Assembly (NCBI GenBank): GCA_014377915.1
Contig: JACMOT010000009.1
Coordinates: 1 to 46,844, forward strand
Direction of reading: 5' to 3'
Origin: Tardiphaga sp.
GTDB taxonomy: Bacteria; Pseudomonadota; Alphaproteobacteria; Rhizobiales; Xanthobacteraceae
DNA: 46,844 nucleotides
Position numbers and translations under genes: made by a program. Positions within the stretch are counted from its first letter, which is position 1. Every line of letters begins with the position of its first letter. This document shows positions 1 to 10,638 of this stretch, piece by piece. The notes under the pieces were generated by a model. The model saw only the letters and a list, made by a program, of their open reading frames with translations, was not told where the DNA came from and ran no database searches.

Positions 1-1598
1 CCGGCAATATCAGCGTGCATGTCATCGCCGGCGATGGCCTACTTCCGGAGTCGAAGAAGCCGGTGCAGGCGGATGACCGCGTCGAGCCGATCGACGCCCG
101 GGCTTATCTCGCGTCGCTGGGGATCGTCGCGCTGGCGCTTGGCGTCGCCGAGCTGATCCAGCCGATGTTCGGGATCGAGAATGTCGACCTGGTATTTCTC
201 ACCGCGGTGGTCAGTGTCGCGGTGCGGTTCGGGCTGTGGCCGTCATTGCTGGCCAGCGTGGCGGCGTCGCTGAGCTATAATTTTTTCTTCCTGCCGCCGG
301 TCTATACTTTCACCATCACCGACCCGACCAATATCGCGGCGTTCTTCTTCTTCATGCTGATCGCCATCGTGGTCTCCAATGTCGCCGCGCGGGTGCGCAC
401 CCAGGCGATGTCGGCGTTCGGCCGCGCCCGCACCACCGAGTCGCTGTACACCTTCAGCCGCAAGCTCGCCGGCACCGCCACGCTCGACGACGTGCTGTGG
501 GCGACGGCCTATCAGATCGCGCTGATGCTCAGGGTGCGCGTCGTGGTGCTGCTGCCGGAACAGGGCGTCATCACCGTCAAGGCCGGCTATCCGCCCGAGG
601 ATGAACTCGACAGCGCCGATCTTGCCGCCGCCAACTGGGCGTGGGGCAATGATCGCCCGGCCGGTCGTGGCGCGGATACGCTGCCCGGCGCCAAGCGGCT
701 GTTTCTGCCGATGCGCACCGGCCGCGGCGCCATCGGCGTGATCGGCATCGACGACGACCGCACCGGTCCGCTGCTGACGCCGGACCAGCGCCGGCTGCTC
801 GACGCGCTGGTCGACCAGAGCGCGCTGGCGATCGAGCGCGTGCAACTGGTCGAGGATATGGACCGCGCCCAGCGCAATATCGAATCCGACCGGCTGCGCG
901 CGGCGCTGCTGACCTCGATCTCGCATGATTTGAAGACGCCTTTGGCCTCGGTGCTCGGCGCCGCCAGCACGCTGCGCGATCTGTCGCCCAGGCTCAGCGA
1001 GGCCGAGAAAGCGGATCTGCTGGGCACCGTCATCGACGAATCCGAACGGCTCAACCGCTTCATCGCCAATTTGCTCGACATGACCAGACTGGAATCCGGC
1101 GCCGTGGTGCCGAATGCGTCGCTGCAGGATCTCGGCGAGATCATCGGCAGTACGCTGCGCCGTGCCAGCAAGATCCTGGCGCGGCATCCGGTCAGGCTGG
1201 AACTGGCGCCGGATCTGCCGATGCTGCAACTCGATGCCGTGCTGTTCGAACAGGTGCTGTTCAACCTGCTCGACAATGCCGCCAAATACGCGCCGGTCGA
1301 TACCGCGATTTCCGTCGTGGCGCGACGGGATCGCGATTCGGTCTGCCTTGAGATCATCGACGAGGGTGCCGGCATTCCGCCGAATGATCTGGAAAACATT
1401 TTTGACAAGTTCTTTCGCGCGCAGAAGGGCGATCACGTGCGCCCGGGCACCGGCCTCGGCCTCGCCATTTCGCGCGGCCTTGTCGAGGCCATGCACGGCT
1501 CCATCTCCGCGGCCAACCGCGGCGACGGTTCCGGCGCGGTGCTGACGATCAGACTCCCTGTTCCCCCCCCGCCCGAACCCCTGGCCACCGCCGCATGA
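1..1598 (+). CDS. kdpD: Sensor histidine kinase KdpD, C-terminal part (cut by window start)
   Basis: Membrane sensor kinase for potassium limitation and turgor; it phosphorylates KdpE to switch on kdpFABC. The reading frame is open from the first base, with no stop before the GTG at 15, so the gene begins outside the window. KdpD is usually about 900 residues and about 530 are present here. Counting from that GTG, hydrophobic segments lie around residues 31-125 (the DUF4118 four-helix region). A GAF-like domain follows at about 140-275. The H-box SHDLKTPL has its phospho-acceptor His at 304. An N-box (LLDNAAKYA), G1 (DEGAGIP) and G2 (GTGLGLAI) follow. The N-terminal KdpD/USP domains are upstream and not visible. 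The stop overlaps the kdpE start by four bases (ATGA). Family assignment is certain; only the start is missing. Confidence 0.95.
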   Translation, partial: GNISVHVIAGDGLLPESKKPVQADDRVEPIDARAYLASLGIVALALGVAELIQPMFGIENVDLVFLTAVVSVAVRFGLWPSLLASVAASLSYNFFFLPPVYTFTITDPTNIAAFFFFMLIAIVVSNVAARVRTQAMSAFGRARTTESLYTFSRKLAGTATLDDVLWATAYQIALMLRVRVVVLLPEQGVITVKAGYPPEDELDSADLAAANWAWGNDRPAGRGADTLPGAKRLFLPMRTGRGAIGVIGIDDDRTGPLLTPDQRRLLDALVDQSALAIERVQLVEDMDRAQRNIESDRLRAALLTSISHDLKTPLASVLGAASTLRDLSPRLSEAEKADLLGTVIDESERLNRFIANLLDMTRLESGAVVPNASLQDLGEIIGSTLRRASKILARHPVRLELAPDLPMLQLDAVLFEQVLFNLLDNAAKYAPVDTAISVVARRDRDSVCLEIIDEGAGIPPNDLENIFDKFFRAQKGDHVRPGTGLGLAISRGLVEAMHGSISAANRGDGSGAVLTIRLPVPPPPEPLATAA

Positions 1599-2284
1599 CC
1601 CCCCCTGCCATCAAGGTTCTCGTCATTGATGACGATCCGCCGATCCGCAAACTGCTGCGCATGGGGCTGAGCACGCAGGGCTACGACATTCTCGAAGCCA
1701 GTAATGGCAAGATCGCGCTGGAATTGCTGGCGCGGGATCCGGCGCTGATCATTCTCGATCTCGGCCTGCCGGACATCCAGGGCCATGACCTGCTGCGGAT
1801 GATCCGGGCGCGCAATGACAGCGTGCCGATCGTGGTGTTGTCTAGCCGCGGTGACGAGGCCGGCAAGGTCCAGGCGCTCGATCTCGGCGCCGATGATTAT
1901 CTGACCAAGCCGTTCGGCATGGACGAATTGCTGGCCCGGATGCGCGCGGCGCTGCGGCACCAGTTGCAGGTCCATGGCGAACGCCCGGTGTTCAAGTCCG
2001 GGGAACTGACCGTCGATCTTGTCCGGCGCCTCGTCAAGGTCGGGGACAAGGACGTAAAATTATCGCCGAAGGAATATGAGTTGCTGCGGGTACTGGTGCA
2101 GCACGCCGGCAAGGTGCTGACCCATCGCTTTCTGCTGAAGGAATTGTGGGACGAACTGACCGACGCGCAATATCTGCGGGTCTATGTCCGCCAGCTCCGG
2201 CAGAAGATCGAGCCCGACCCCGAGCGGCCGCAATTTGTGTTGACGGAGACCGGAATCGGATATCGCTTGAGGCCGCCGGACTGA
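1595..2284 (+). CDS. kdpE: Response regulator KdpE (OmpR family)
   Basis: Transcriptional activator of the high-affinity K+ ATPase operon, partner of KdpD. The protein has 229 residues. The receiver domain is at 1-120, with acidic pocket D12/D13, phospho-acceptor D55 (LILDLGLPD) and conserved K105 (YLTKPF). A winged-helix OmpR-type DNA-binding domain occupies about 130-227 (LSPKEYELLRVLV, then YLRVYVRQLRQKIE). The ATG overlaps the kdpD stop, so the two are translationally coupled. Length and domain order are standard. Confidence 0.96.
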   Translation: MTPPAIKVLVIDDDPPIRKLLRMGLSTQGYDILEASNGKIALELLARDPALIILDLGLPDIQGHDLLRMIRARNDSVPIVVLSSRGDEAGKVQALDLGADDYLTKPFGMDELLARMRAALRHQLQVHGERPVFKSGELTVDLVRRLVKVGDKDVKLSPKEYELLRVLVQHAGKVLTHRFLLKELWDELTDAQYLRVYVRQLRQKIEPDPERPQFVLTETGIGYRLRPPD

Positions 2285-2309
2285 GCCGGCCTATCTGGAT
2301 TCTGTTGCC

Positions 2310-3032
2310 GTGGATCAAAGCACCCATCTCGCCGCGCTCGACAAGCTCAAGGCGCGCATCCAGGCGCTGCGCGCCAAGACCATCGCTAATGGCTGCACCG
2401 AGGACGAGGCGCTGTCGGCCGCCGCCAAGGTCGCCGAATTGCTCGATCGCTACGACCTGTCGCTGACCGATGTCGAGATGCGCGAGGCGCCGTGCGAACG
2501 GCGCACCTTCGAGACCCATCGCAAGAAGCGGATTCCGCTCGACGACTGCATCGGCGCGATCGCGCATTTCTGCGATTGCCGGGTGTGGCGGGAAAAGAAC
2601 CCGATGGGCGAGAGCCGCTACGTGTTCTTCGGCCTGCGCTCCGATATCGAGGTCGCGCATTATCTGACCGAGTTGGTCGACACCGCGGTCCGCTCCGAGA
2701 CCGGCCGGTTCAAGACCACCGCCGAATATCAGAAATTCAGACACAATGAGCGGCATCTGGCGAACGCATCATTCGCGCTCGGCATGGTCGCCTCGATCGC
2801 CGACAAGTTGTCGGTGTTGAAAGCCGAACGCGATCAGGTGATCCAGAATTCCGGCCGCGCGCTGGTCACCGTCAAGGCCGCCGTCGTCGATACCGAGTTC
2901 GAGAAGCTCGATCTCAAGCTGCGGACCTCCCGCGGCGGCGGTAGCCGGATGGTGTCGATGTCGGCCTATGAGGCCGGCGGCGCGGCCGGCGCCTCCTTGC
3001 CGATCCATCCGGGCGTCAAGAAAGGCAATTGA
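2310..3032 (+). CDS. DUF2786 domain-containing protein
   Basis: Cytoplasmic protein of unknown function, 240 residues. The N-terminal part (about 4-45) matches the DUF2786 pattern: an Ala/Leu-rich helix pair with T-x-DEA and AELLDRYDLS. A second conserved region, DUF7168-like, lies at about 60-190 with several charged helices. The C-terminus is Gly/Arg/Ser-rich and low in complexity. The only start in the right place is the GTG at 2310, 25 bases after kdpE, so it is probably read through from kdpDE. No catalytic motif is evident. Homologues are common in Proteobacteria and phages; a link to potassium is not established. Confidence 0.8.
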   Translation: MDQSTHLAALDKLKARIQALRAKTIANGCTEDEALSAAAKVAELLDRYDLSLTDVEMREAPCERRTFETHRKKRIPLDDCIGAIAHFCDCRVWREKNPMGESRYVFFGLRSDIEVAHYLTELVDTAVRSETGRFKTTAEYQKFRHNERHLANASFALGMVASIADKLSVLKAERDQVIQNSGRALVTVKAAVVDTEFEKLDLKLRTSRGGGSRMVSMSAYEAGGAAGASLPIHPGVKKGN

Positions 3033-3041
3033 TCGCGGTGA

Positions 3042-3239
3042 TCAGCGGACGGTGACGGCATCTGAATTGGTGAAGGTCACCGGTGCGCCGGCCTTGATGA
3101 CACGGGCGGTCTGGCTGCCGCCGTCGCTGCCGGTTCGGGCGGCAAAGCCAAGGCCGGCGATCACGGTGCCGGCAACCAAAGCGACAATTACGATCTTCAG
3201 GTGGGTGCTGCGGTCTGCGCTGTGAATGGAATGGTTCAT
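3042..3239 (-). CDS. Small single-span membrane protein (hypothetical)
   Basis: A 65-residue protein starting MNHSIHSADRSTHLKI, with one hydrophobic span (about 16-34) and a short Thr/Val-rich tail that ends in Arg. The start at 3239 is preferred over longer frames because a perfect AGGAGG lies eight bases upstream on the minus strand (3248-3253). It resembles a small uncharacterised protein that I recall from Bradyrhizobium; function unknown. Topology is inferred as N-in with a periplasmic tail. It converges on the DUF2786 gene, with a nine-base gap. Confidence 0.75.
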   Translation of the reverse strand: MNHSIHSADRSTHLKIVIVALVAGTVIAGLGFAARTGSDGGSQTARVIKAGAPVTFTNSDAVTVR

Positions 3240-3448
3240 GATGCCGGCCTCCTGCCGTTCTCCGCGGCGTTCCATTGGCAGCATGACTAGAATGCGTGGG
3301 TTTCCGGCCGATGGTGTCGGTCCTGAAAAGTGTTTCGTGACCCTGGAGATTTGTTTCTTGCCGAGGCGAAAGGGCACGATCGCGAAGCCGCACGGATGTA
3401 CAGGTCCGCTGTGTGGTATAAAGGTACGGACAGATCGGGGAAGCTTAA

Positions 3449-4246
3449 ATGTCCGTCATTATTCGAAAATTTGTCGTGCTGTCGGCGTTTGTGGCCATGA
3501 TTGGTTCTTGCGGCAGCTTTGTGCTGGCGGACGAAATGGCGCCCCGCACCATTCTGGCGCCGTCCGGCAAGCTGCGCGTCGGGCTGTATCCGGGAACGCC
3601 GACCTCGATCCTTCCCAATGCGGAATCCGGCCCGCGTGGCGTCGGCTACGATCTCGGTCGAGCCATGGCGGAGCGTCTGGGCGTCGCCTATGAGCCGGTG
3701 GTGTTCAGCAAGAATACCGAGGTTCTGGAGGCCGTGAAGACCGGTAAGGTCGATGCGGCATTTACCAATGCGTCAGCCTCCCGGGCCAAGGAAATGGACT
3801 TTGGTCCGGCCTATCTGGAAAGCGATCTGGGCTATCTGGTGCCGTCCGGTTCCCCGGCCAAGGCGCTGGCCGACATTGACGTCCCCGGGCGCCGGGTCGG
3901 CGTCACCGAAGGAAGTTCATCCGACGCGGCGCTGTCGCACGACCTCAAGCAGGCGGAAGTGGTCCGCATCGCAGCGATCGGGCTGGTGCCGGAGCTGATG
4001 GCCGCGGGCAGGCTGGATGCGTTCGCCACCAACAAGGCGACGTTGTTCGAGATCGCCGAAAAGCTGCCGGGATCGACGGATCTGCCGGGGCGCTGGGGTG
4101 TCGAGCGACATGCGATCGCGATCCCCAAGGGGCGCGAACAGGGCATGGCCTTTGTCAAGAAGTTCACTGAAGACGCCAAGTCAGGGGGGCTCGTCAGCGC
4201 GGCGATCACCCGCGCGGGCTTGCGGGCAGCGGCGCCTGCACCCTAG
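3449..4246 (+). CDS. Transporter substrate-binding protein, SBP_bac_3 (polar amino-acid type)
   Basis: Periplasmic solute-binding protein of the family-3 (His/Gln/Arg-type) fold, 265 residues. A Sec signal peptide covers about residues 1-27 (cut near VLADE). The mature protein carries the family opening GKLRVGLYPGTPT, GYDLGRAMAERLG, then KTGKVDAAFTNASASRAKEMDF, which is the usual lobe-1/hinge pattern. No permease or ATPase is adjacent, so it is an orphan binding protein that either pairs with a distant transporter or acts in sensing. The ligand cannot be told from sequence. It is separated by about 130 bases from the next gene, which has its own ribosome site. Confidence 0.85.
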   Translation: MSVIIRKFVVLSAFVAMIGSCGSFVLADEMAPRTILAPSGKLRVGLYPGTPTSILPNAESGPRGVGYDLGRAMAERLGVAYEPVVFSKNTEVLEAVKTGKVDAAFTNASASRAKEMDFGPAYLESDLGYLVPSGSPAKALADIDVPGRRVGVTEGSSSDAALSHDLKQAEVVRIAAIGLVPELMAAGRLDAFATNKATLFEIAEKLPGSTDLPGRWGVERHAIAIPKGREQGMAFVKKFTEDAKSGGLVSAAITRAGLRAAAPAP

Positions 4247-4378
4247 AATTTGCTAACCCTTTCGCTCGATGTCGGTATCGATCAACCGTCGGTTCTGATT
4301 TACAGCGCTCTCAACAGGCTCGGGCTCTTGGCGCGCGGTTGACCGCCACCGACGGTTCATTTCAGGAGGACTCGCTCA

Positions 4379-5356
4379 GTGTCAGCTTTGACGAAATTGG
4401 TCGGTGCGGTCATGACGACCGCCGCTATTGGCCTCGCCGCTCACGCCGCCGAGGCGCAGTCATTTCCGGCCAAGCAGGTGACGTTCTACGTGCCCTATGC
4501 CGCCGGCGGCGCCGTCGATGTCATCGCCCGCACCATCGGCCAGTCGCTGTCGAAGAGCTGGGGGCAGGTGCCGGTGATCGAAAATCGTCCGGGCGCCGGC
4601 GGCACCGTGGCCTCGAAGGCGCTGACGCAGGCCACTCCCGATGGCCACACGCTGATCCTGGTCGCCTCGGGCCATCCGCTGAACCAGTTTTTCTACCCCA
4701 GCCTGCCCTACGACACCTTCAAGGACTTCACCGCGATTACCGAGGTCGCTTTTTCGCCGCTGGCGATCATGGTGGCGAAGGACAATCCGGCGAAGAACCT
4801 GCAGGAATTGCTGGCGCTCGCCAAGGCGAAGCCGGACTTCCTGTCCTATGGCATGTCCGGCAACGGCACCTCGGCGCATCTCGCCGGAGAATTGCTGAAC
4901 CACATGGCCGGCGTGAAAATCGTGTCGATTCCCTACAAGGGCGGCGCGCCGGCGCTGACCTCGGTGATGGCCGGCGACATCCCGATGAGCATCAATCCGC
5001 TGCCCGAAGTGGTCGGCCAGCTCGATGGCGGGCAGTTGCGCGCCATCGCCGTCACCACGGCCGCGCGCGCCAAGTCGCTGCCCAACGTGCCGACGGTCGC
5101 TGAATCCGGCGTGGCCGGCTACGACACCGCGGTGTGGTGGGGCTTCCTCGGACCCGCCAACATGCCGCCCGCGCTGGTCGCCAGGATCCAGGCCGACATC
5201 GCCACGGCGCTGAAGGATCCGGTCGTGATGACGGCGCTGGAAAAGATCGGCGCCACGCCGCTCGGCAGCTCGCCGGCGGAATTCGACGCCTATATGCGCG
5301 CGGAAGCCGCCAAATGGGGGCCGATCCTGAAAGAAGCCAATATCAAGATCCAGTAA
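4379..5356 (+). CDS. Tripartite tricarboxylate transporter substrate-binding protein (TctC/Bug family)
   Basis: Periplasmic Bug-type binding protein, 325 residues, of the usual size. A signal peptide covers 1-26 (cut after AAEAQ-S). The mature start is FPAKQVTFYVPYAAGGAVDV, followed by IENRPGAGG, a hallmark of the family; PNVPTVAESG is also present. The GTG start at 4379 is supported by AGGAGG eight bases upstream (4364-4369). No TctA/TctB membrane partners are near, as is common for Bug proteins. It is 27 bases upstream of a DUF1932 dehydrogenase, suggesting that the ligand is a carboxylic acid oxidised by that enzyme; this is inference. Confidence 0.9.
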   Translation: MSALTKLVGAVMTTAAIGLAAHAAEAQSFPAKQVTFYVPYAAGGAVDVIARTIGQSLSKSWGQVPVIENRPGAGGTVASKALTQATPDGHTLILVASGHPLNQFFYPSLPYDTFKDFTAITEVAFSPLAIMVAKDNPAKNLQELLALAKAKPDFLSYGMSGNGTSAHLAGELLNHMAGVKIVSIPYKGGAPALTSVMAGDIPMSINPLPEVVGQLDGGQLRAIAVTTAARAKSLPNVPTVAESGVAGYDTAVWWGFLGPANMPPALVARIQADIATALKDPVVMTALEKIGATPLGSSPAEFDAYMRAEAAKWGPILKEANIKIQ

Positions 5357-5383
5357 CGACCGCGCGGGATATGAAAGGTCGTC

Positions 5384-6310
5384 ATGGATTCCAGAACCTC
5401 CAATCAGTGGCACATCGGCCTCGTCGGTTACGGCGAGGTCGGGCGTATTCTCAGCGAGGACCTGCGCGCCCGGAACGTGCAGGTCAGCGCCTATGACCTC
5501 AAGCTCGATGGCGACCAGGCATCTACGTTGCGCGACCACGCCGCGGCGCATGGCGTTGGCCTCGCCGCGTCGCACGCGGAACTCGCAGCCCAGGTCGATT
5601 TCCTGATCTCGGCGGTGACGGCCAGCCAGGCCGTGCCGGTGGCGCAGGCCTGCGCGCCGGCCGTCAAGCCCGGCACCTGGTATCTGGATTTCAACTCGGC
5701 CTCGCCCGGTGCCAAGCAGCGCGCCGCGGCGCTGATCGATGGCGCCGGCGGACGGTATGTCGAAGGCGCGGTGATGACCTCGATCCCGCCCTATCGCATC
5801 AAGGTGCCGTTGCTGCTGGGCGGTGCCGGCGCGGCTGAACTGGCGCCGCTGCTGCTGGATCTGGGCTTCGATGCCAAGGTCGCCAGTTCCGAGCTCGGCG
5901 TCGCCTCCGCCACCAAGATGTGCCGCAGCATCATGATCAAGGGCCTTGAAGCCATGGTGATCGAGAGTTTCACCACCGCCCGCGCCTATGGCGTCGAGGA
6001 TGCGCTGCTGGCGTCGCTGGCGGAGACCTTTCCGAGCATCGACTGGGAGAAGCAGGGCGCCTATTTCTTCCAGCGCGTCATCGAGCATGGCCGTCGCCGC
6101 GGCGAGGAAGTCCGCGAAGTCGCGGAAACCGTGCGCGACACCGGCCTGACGCCATGGTCGGCGGAGGGCACCGCCGAGCGCCAGGCCTGGATTGCCGATC
6201 TCGCCGATGACGGATTGTTCGGCCGCAAGGGCACGCCGGAATTCGCGCGCAGCGCCGACTGGCGTACCGAGGCGGATCGCATCCTGGCGAAGCTGCAGGC
6301 CGGCGAGTAG
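5384..6310 (+). CDS. NAD(P)-dependent 3-hydroxyacid dehydrogenase-like protein with DUF1932 C-terminus
   Basis: Cytoplasmic oxidoreductase of the 6-phosphogluconate/3-hydroxyisobutyrate dehydrogenase superfamily, 308 residues. The N-terminal Rossmann fold shows GLVGYGEVG at residues 12-20. The middle has DFNSASPGAKQ and YVEGAVMTS in the place of the superfamily's substrate-binding stretch. The C-terminal helical domain, with TKMCRSIMIKGLEAM carrying the conserved Lys region, is the DUF1932 type. It is likely co-transcribed with the upstream TctC-like gene. The substrate is unknown; a small hydroxy-acid imported through that binding protein is a reasonable guess. Confidence 0.82.
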   Translation: MDSRTSNQWHIGLVGYGEVGRILSEDLRARNVQVSAYDLKLDGDQASTLRDHAAAHGVGLAASHAELAAQVDFLISAVTASQAVPVAQACAPAVKPGTWYLDFNSASPGAKQRAAALIDGAGGRYVEGAVMTSIPPYRIKVPLLLGGAGAAELAPLLLDLGFDAKVASSELGVASATKMCRSIMIKGLEAMVIESFTTARAYGVEDALLASLAETFPSIDWEKQGAYFFQRVIEHGRRRGEEVREVAETVRDTGLTPWSAEGTAERQAWIADLADDGLFGRKGTPEFARSADWRTEADRILAKLQAGE

Positions 6311-6329
6311 TCGCCGGAGGCTGGGGCAC

Positions 6330-8198
<1,869 letters not shown>

Positions 8199-8351
8199 GC
8201 GGCAGGTCAATCCCTGATTCGTCGGCCGGGTATAACAGACAAGCGACACTAGCGCGGTCGCATCCCCCGTAAAACCGGTGTAGGCTGCCGTCACGTGTCA
8301 GGCCGCCGGGATCACCCGCGGGTTCCATGCACAGATCGTCGAAGATTGCCC

Positions 8352-8681
8352 ATGTCCCTCATTTTGCGCGTCTTTTCGTGGCTCCTGAGCCGTCGCCGCC
8401 GGCCCGCGGCGCGCTGGCGCGCGGCCAATGAAAACACCTCGAAGAAGCCGAAGCAGCGGGTCGGCAAGGCGCCGAAATGGACTGTGATGGCCCATGTCAT
8501 CGCGCATGACCCGCCGGTGACGATGCTCGGTCACCGCACCGCGCTGGAAATCTGGAACCTGTCCGATCCGACCCGTCTCGCCTTCCTCTATCTGCAGCAC
8601 GGTCGCCGCCTCAGGCTGCCGGCGCCGGCCGCGATCGTCGAATTCGGCAAGGCCGCACGGCGCAGCCGGATGGCGGAATAG
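8352..8681 (+). CDS. Hypothetical basic protein
   Basis: A 109-residue protein, very Arg/Lys-rich at the N-terminus (LLSRRRRPAARWRAANEN) after a short hydrophobic start, then a more ordinary region (HRTALEIWNLSDPTRLAFLY). I recognise no domain. The ATG at 8352 is chosen because the in-frame extension upstream is Arg/Pro-rich and overlaps the recQ promoter region. It may be an orphan of the Nitrobacteraceae. Coding status is supported mainly by an uninterrupted frame and position; moderate confidence. Confidence 0.5.
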   Translation: MSLILRVFSWLLSRRRRPAARWRAANENTSKKPKQRVGKAPKWTVMAHVIAHDPPVTMLGHRTALEIWNLSDPTRLAFLYLQHGRRLRLPAPAAIVEFGKAARRSRMAE

Positions 8682-8778
8682 GCTGCGCCTCCCGGCTCAG
8701 CGATCCATCCGGGCCGCGGCTCACCGGATCATACTGGCAAGGCTCGTATCCCAGTTGCGGAGGGCCAGCGCTCGCTTT

Positions 8779-8801
8779 AACCAGCCTCCCGATGGCTGGT
8801 T
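8779..8801. other. Hairpin between the hypothetical gene and ridA
   Basis: Inverted repeat AACCAGCC (8779-8786), seven-base loop, GGCTGGTT (8794-8801). It sits about 100 bases after the hypothetical gene and 75 bases before ridA. There is no T-run, so it is a weak terminator candidate or an mRNA leader hairpin. Confidence 0.35.
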
Positions 8802-8875
8802 CCGGCGGCTTGACGTTCCCGCCGCGAGCGGAGAAGGTCCCGCCGGTTTCCGCCGCTTCAACGAAAGATACTCCC

Positions 8876-9223
8876 ATGATCAAGCGTCTCGTCCCCGGCA
8901 AGCGTCTCAGCCAGGCTGCCATTCACGGCAACACCGTCTATCTCGCCGGCCAGGTGCCGAATGATTACACCGGCTCCATCGAGGCACAGACCACGGAAGT
9001 GCTCGCCAAGATCGACGCGCTGCTCAAGGAAGCCGGAACCGACAAGACCAGGATGCTCAGCGTCACCGTCTGGCTGCCGAGCATGGGCGATTTCGCCAAA
9101 TTCAACACCGTCTGGGACAGCTGGGTGCCGCAGGACAACACGCCGGCCCGCGCTTGCGTCGAAGCCCGGCTCGCTGATCCCTCGATCAAGGTCGAGATCG
9201 CCGTCATCGCCGCGATTTCCTGA
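8876..9223 (+). CDS. RidA/YjgF-family protein
   Basis: Small cytoplasmic trimeric-type RidA protein, 115 residues. The family deaminates reactive enamine/imine intermediates, but many subgroups have other roles. The Arg of the active site is present (ARACVEARLA, R98), as are the core strands (NTVYLAGQVPND and IKVEIAVIA). The ATG at 8876 gives the standard length; the longer frame upstream is not RidA-like. The stop lies two bases before the GTG of the BKACE gene, so the two are one transcription unit, and a role in handling keto/amino acid intermediates is likely. Confidence 0.88.
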   Translation: MIKRLVPGKRLSQAAIHGNTVYLAGQVPNDYTGSIEAQTTEVLAKIDALLKEAGTDKTRMLSVTVWLPSMGDFAKFNTVWDSWVPQDNTPARACVEARLADPSIKVEIAVIAAIS

Positions 9224-9225
9224 CC

Positions 9226-10041
9226 GTGCTGCCCGTTGCGCTCGCGGTCGCCCCCAATGGCGGCCGCAAGGTCAAGGCGGATCATCCCGCCGTGCCGCTA
9301 TCTCCAGCGGAGCTGGCGGTGACCGCCGCGCGCTGCCTCGAGGCTGGCGCGGCCATGATCCACGCCCATGTCCGCAACCCGGACGGCACGCATCTGCTCG
9401 ATGCCGCCGCTTACAAGGCGGCAATATCGTCGATCCGCGGCGCGGTCGGCGACCGGCTGGTGATCCAGATCACCAGCGAGGCGCTCGGCAAATACGCGCC
9501 CGCCGCGCAACGCGCCGTGATCCGCGATGTCAAGCCGGAGGCCGCCTCGCTGGCGCTGCGCGAGCTGGTGCCGGACGCGTCGGAAGAGCGCGCTTTCGCC
9601 GATCTGCTGGGCTGGATGAAGACCGAGGCGGTGACGCCGCAGATTATTCTGTACGATATCGAGGATACCATCCGTCTCGCCGATTTCCGCAAGCGCGGCC
9701 TGGTGCCGTTCGAGCGCCTGCCGGTGCTGTTCGTACTCGGTCGCTACACCGCCGGCCAGACCTCCAGCCCGCGTGACCTGCTGCCCTTCATCGAGAGTCA
9801 CGCGCCGGCCTTCGAGCATTGGAGCGTCTGCGCCTTCGGCGCGCAGGAGACCGCCTGTGTCACCGCGGCGGCACTGCTCGGCGGCCACATCCGCGTGGGC
9901 TTCGAGAACAATGAGTTGTTGCCGGATGGTACGCGCGCGACCGGCAATGAAGACCTCGTCGCCGCCGCTCGCCGCGCCATTGCTTCCGTTGGACTGAGGG
10001 CCGCGACGGCGGATGATCTCCGGGCCGCGACGGCGGTCTGA
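9226..10041 (+). CDS. Beta-keto acid cleavage enzyme (BKACE, DUF849; 3-keto-5-aminohexanoate cleavage type)
   Basis: Metal-dependent TIM-barrel enzyme that condenses a beta-keto acid with acetyl-CoA and cleaves it to acetoacetate plus a CoA ester. The protein has 271 residues, starting at a GTG with no better ATG nearby. The N-terminal signature LAVAPNGGRK and the metal ligands IHAHVR (H46, H48) are clear; the C-terminal GHIRVGFENN holds the conserved Glu. The exact keto-acid substrate differs between subgroups and cannot be assigned here. It forms an operon with ridA. Confidence 0.85.
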   Translation: MLPVALAVAPNGGRKVKADHPAVPLSPAELAVTAARCLEAGAAMIHAHVRNPDGTHLLDAAAYKAAISSIRGAVGDRLVIQITSEALGKYAPAAQRAVIRDVKPEAASLALRELVPDASEERAFADLLGWMKTEAVTPQIILYDIEDTIRLADFRKRGLVPFERLPVLFVLGRYTAGQTSSPRDLLPFIESHAPAFEHWSVCAFGAQETACVTAAALLGGHIRVGFENNELLPDGTRATGNEDLVAAARRAIASVGLRAATADDLRAATAV

Positions 10042-10093
10042 CACCCGCAAAAGCCGCCCGCACGATAGAGCGATTGCTTAAACCAGCCAGATC

Positions 10094-10215
10094 CTAATCG
10101 TCCCGCCGCAGCGTTTCCGGTGGCCGTTCGCCGAACTCCTTGCGGTAGTCGCGCGCGAATGTCCCGTTTTGGTAAACCGGCATTCGAAGGCGACGCCGAG
10201 GGCGGCGGTCTTCGA
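10094..10215 (-). pseudogene. C-terminal remnant of an AraC/XylS-family regulator, frameshifted
   Basis: Read on the minus strand, one frame gives TAALGVAFECRFTKTGH and the next gives FARDYRKEFGERPPETLRR, ending at a TAG at 10094-10096. Joined, these match the second helix-turn-helix and tail of AraC-family regulators (GFT-x-TGHFARDYR). The join needs one extra T in CAT-TCGCGCGC at about 10157-10160. No N-terminal domain is found upstream, so only about 40 codons survive. The target is unknown. Confidence that it is a relic is good; exact limits are approximate. Confidence 0.65.
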
Positions 10216-10638
10216 CGGCTTCGCCGTGGCCATTGGATTAAATGTCAACCATAATATCAGGGGCTGGGCTGCCATGAATTTCAGTTATTGAGCAAGGTGG
10301 ACGTTAACAGGCGTAACGGTATCGTTATCTTTTTGCGATATGTGTAGAAGATGACGTTTTGCCTGTCGTGCTCATTGCGCGTCGCGATGGCCGTTCGAGC
10401 CATCCGACCAGAAATAATCTCTGATGTTGTTTGTTGATCCACGCTTTGTCGGGGCGGCGGGCACGCATGCCATGCGCGGCGCGGCGCCCTTCCATCGGTT
10501 GCTGTCAGCGCCGATGTAAATCCATCGCCCATGGGTATTCAGGCAGCCTCTATCTCGCTGAGATAGACGGGCGAGCTTAAGGCATTTCAAATTTTCCAAT
10601 CGAGCTGAAGCCCATTGGGCCACAGGAGAATGAGCGGC
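10216..10638. other. Gene-poor, relatively AT-rich gap before the chemoreceptor
   Basis: About 420 bases with no supported gene. It contains ACGGTATCGTTATC and short T-rich tracts near 10310-10345, unlike the GC-rich neighbours. The near-palindrome TAACGGTATCGTTA at about 10314-10327 may be an operator. The segment together with the AraC relic looks like a decayed locus. Open frames here are short, have no ribosome site and show no recognised similarity. Confidence 0.45.

Noticed and set aside
10372..10623. Short minus-strand frames in the gap before the chemoreceptor
   Set aside because: No ribosome site or similarity; composition differs from neighbours only because the tract is AT-rich.
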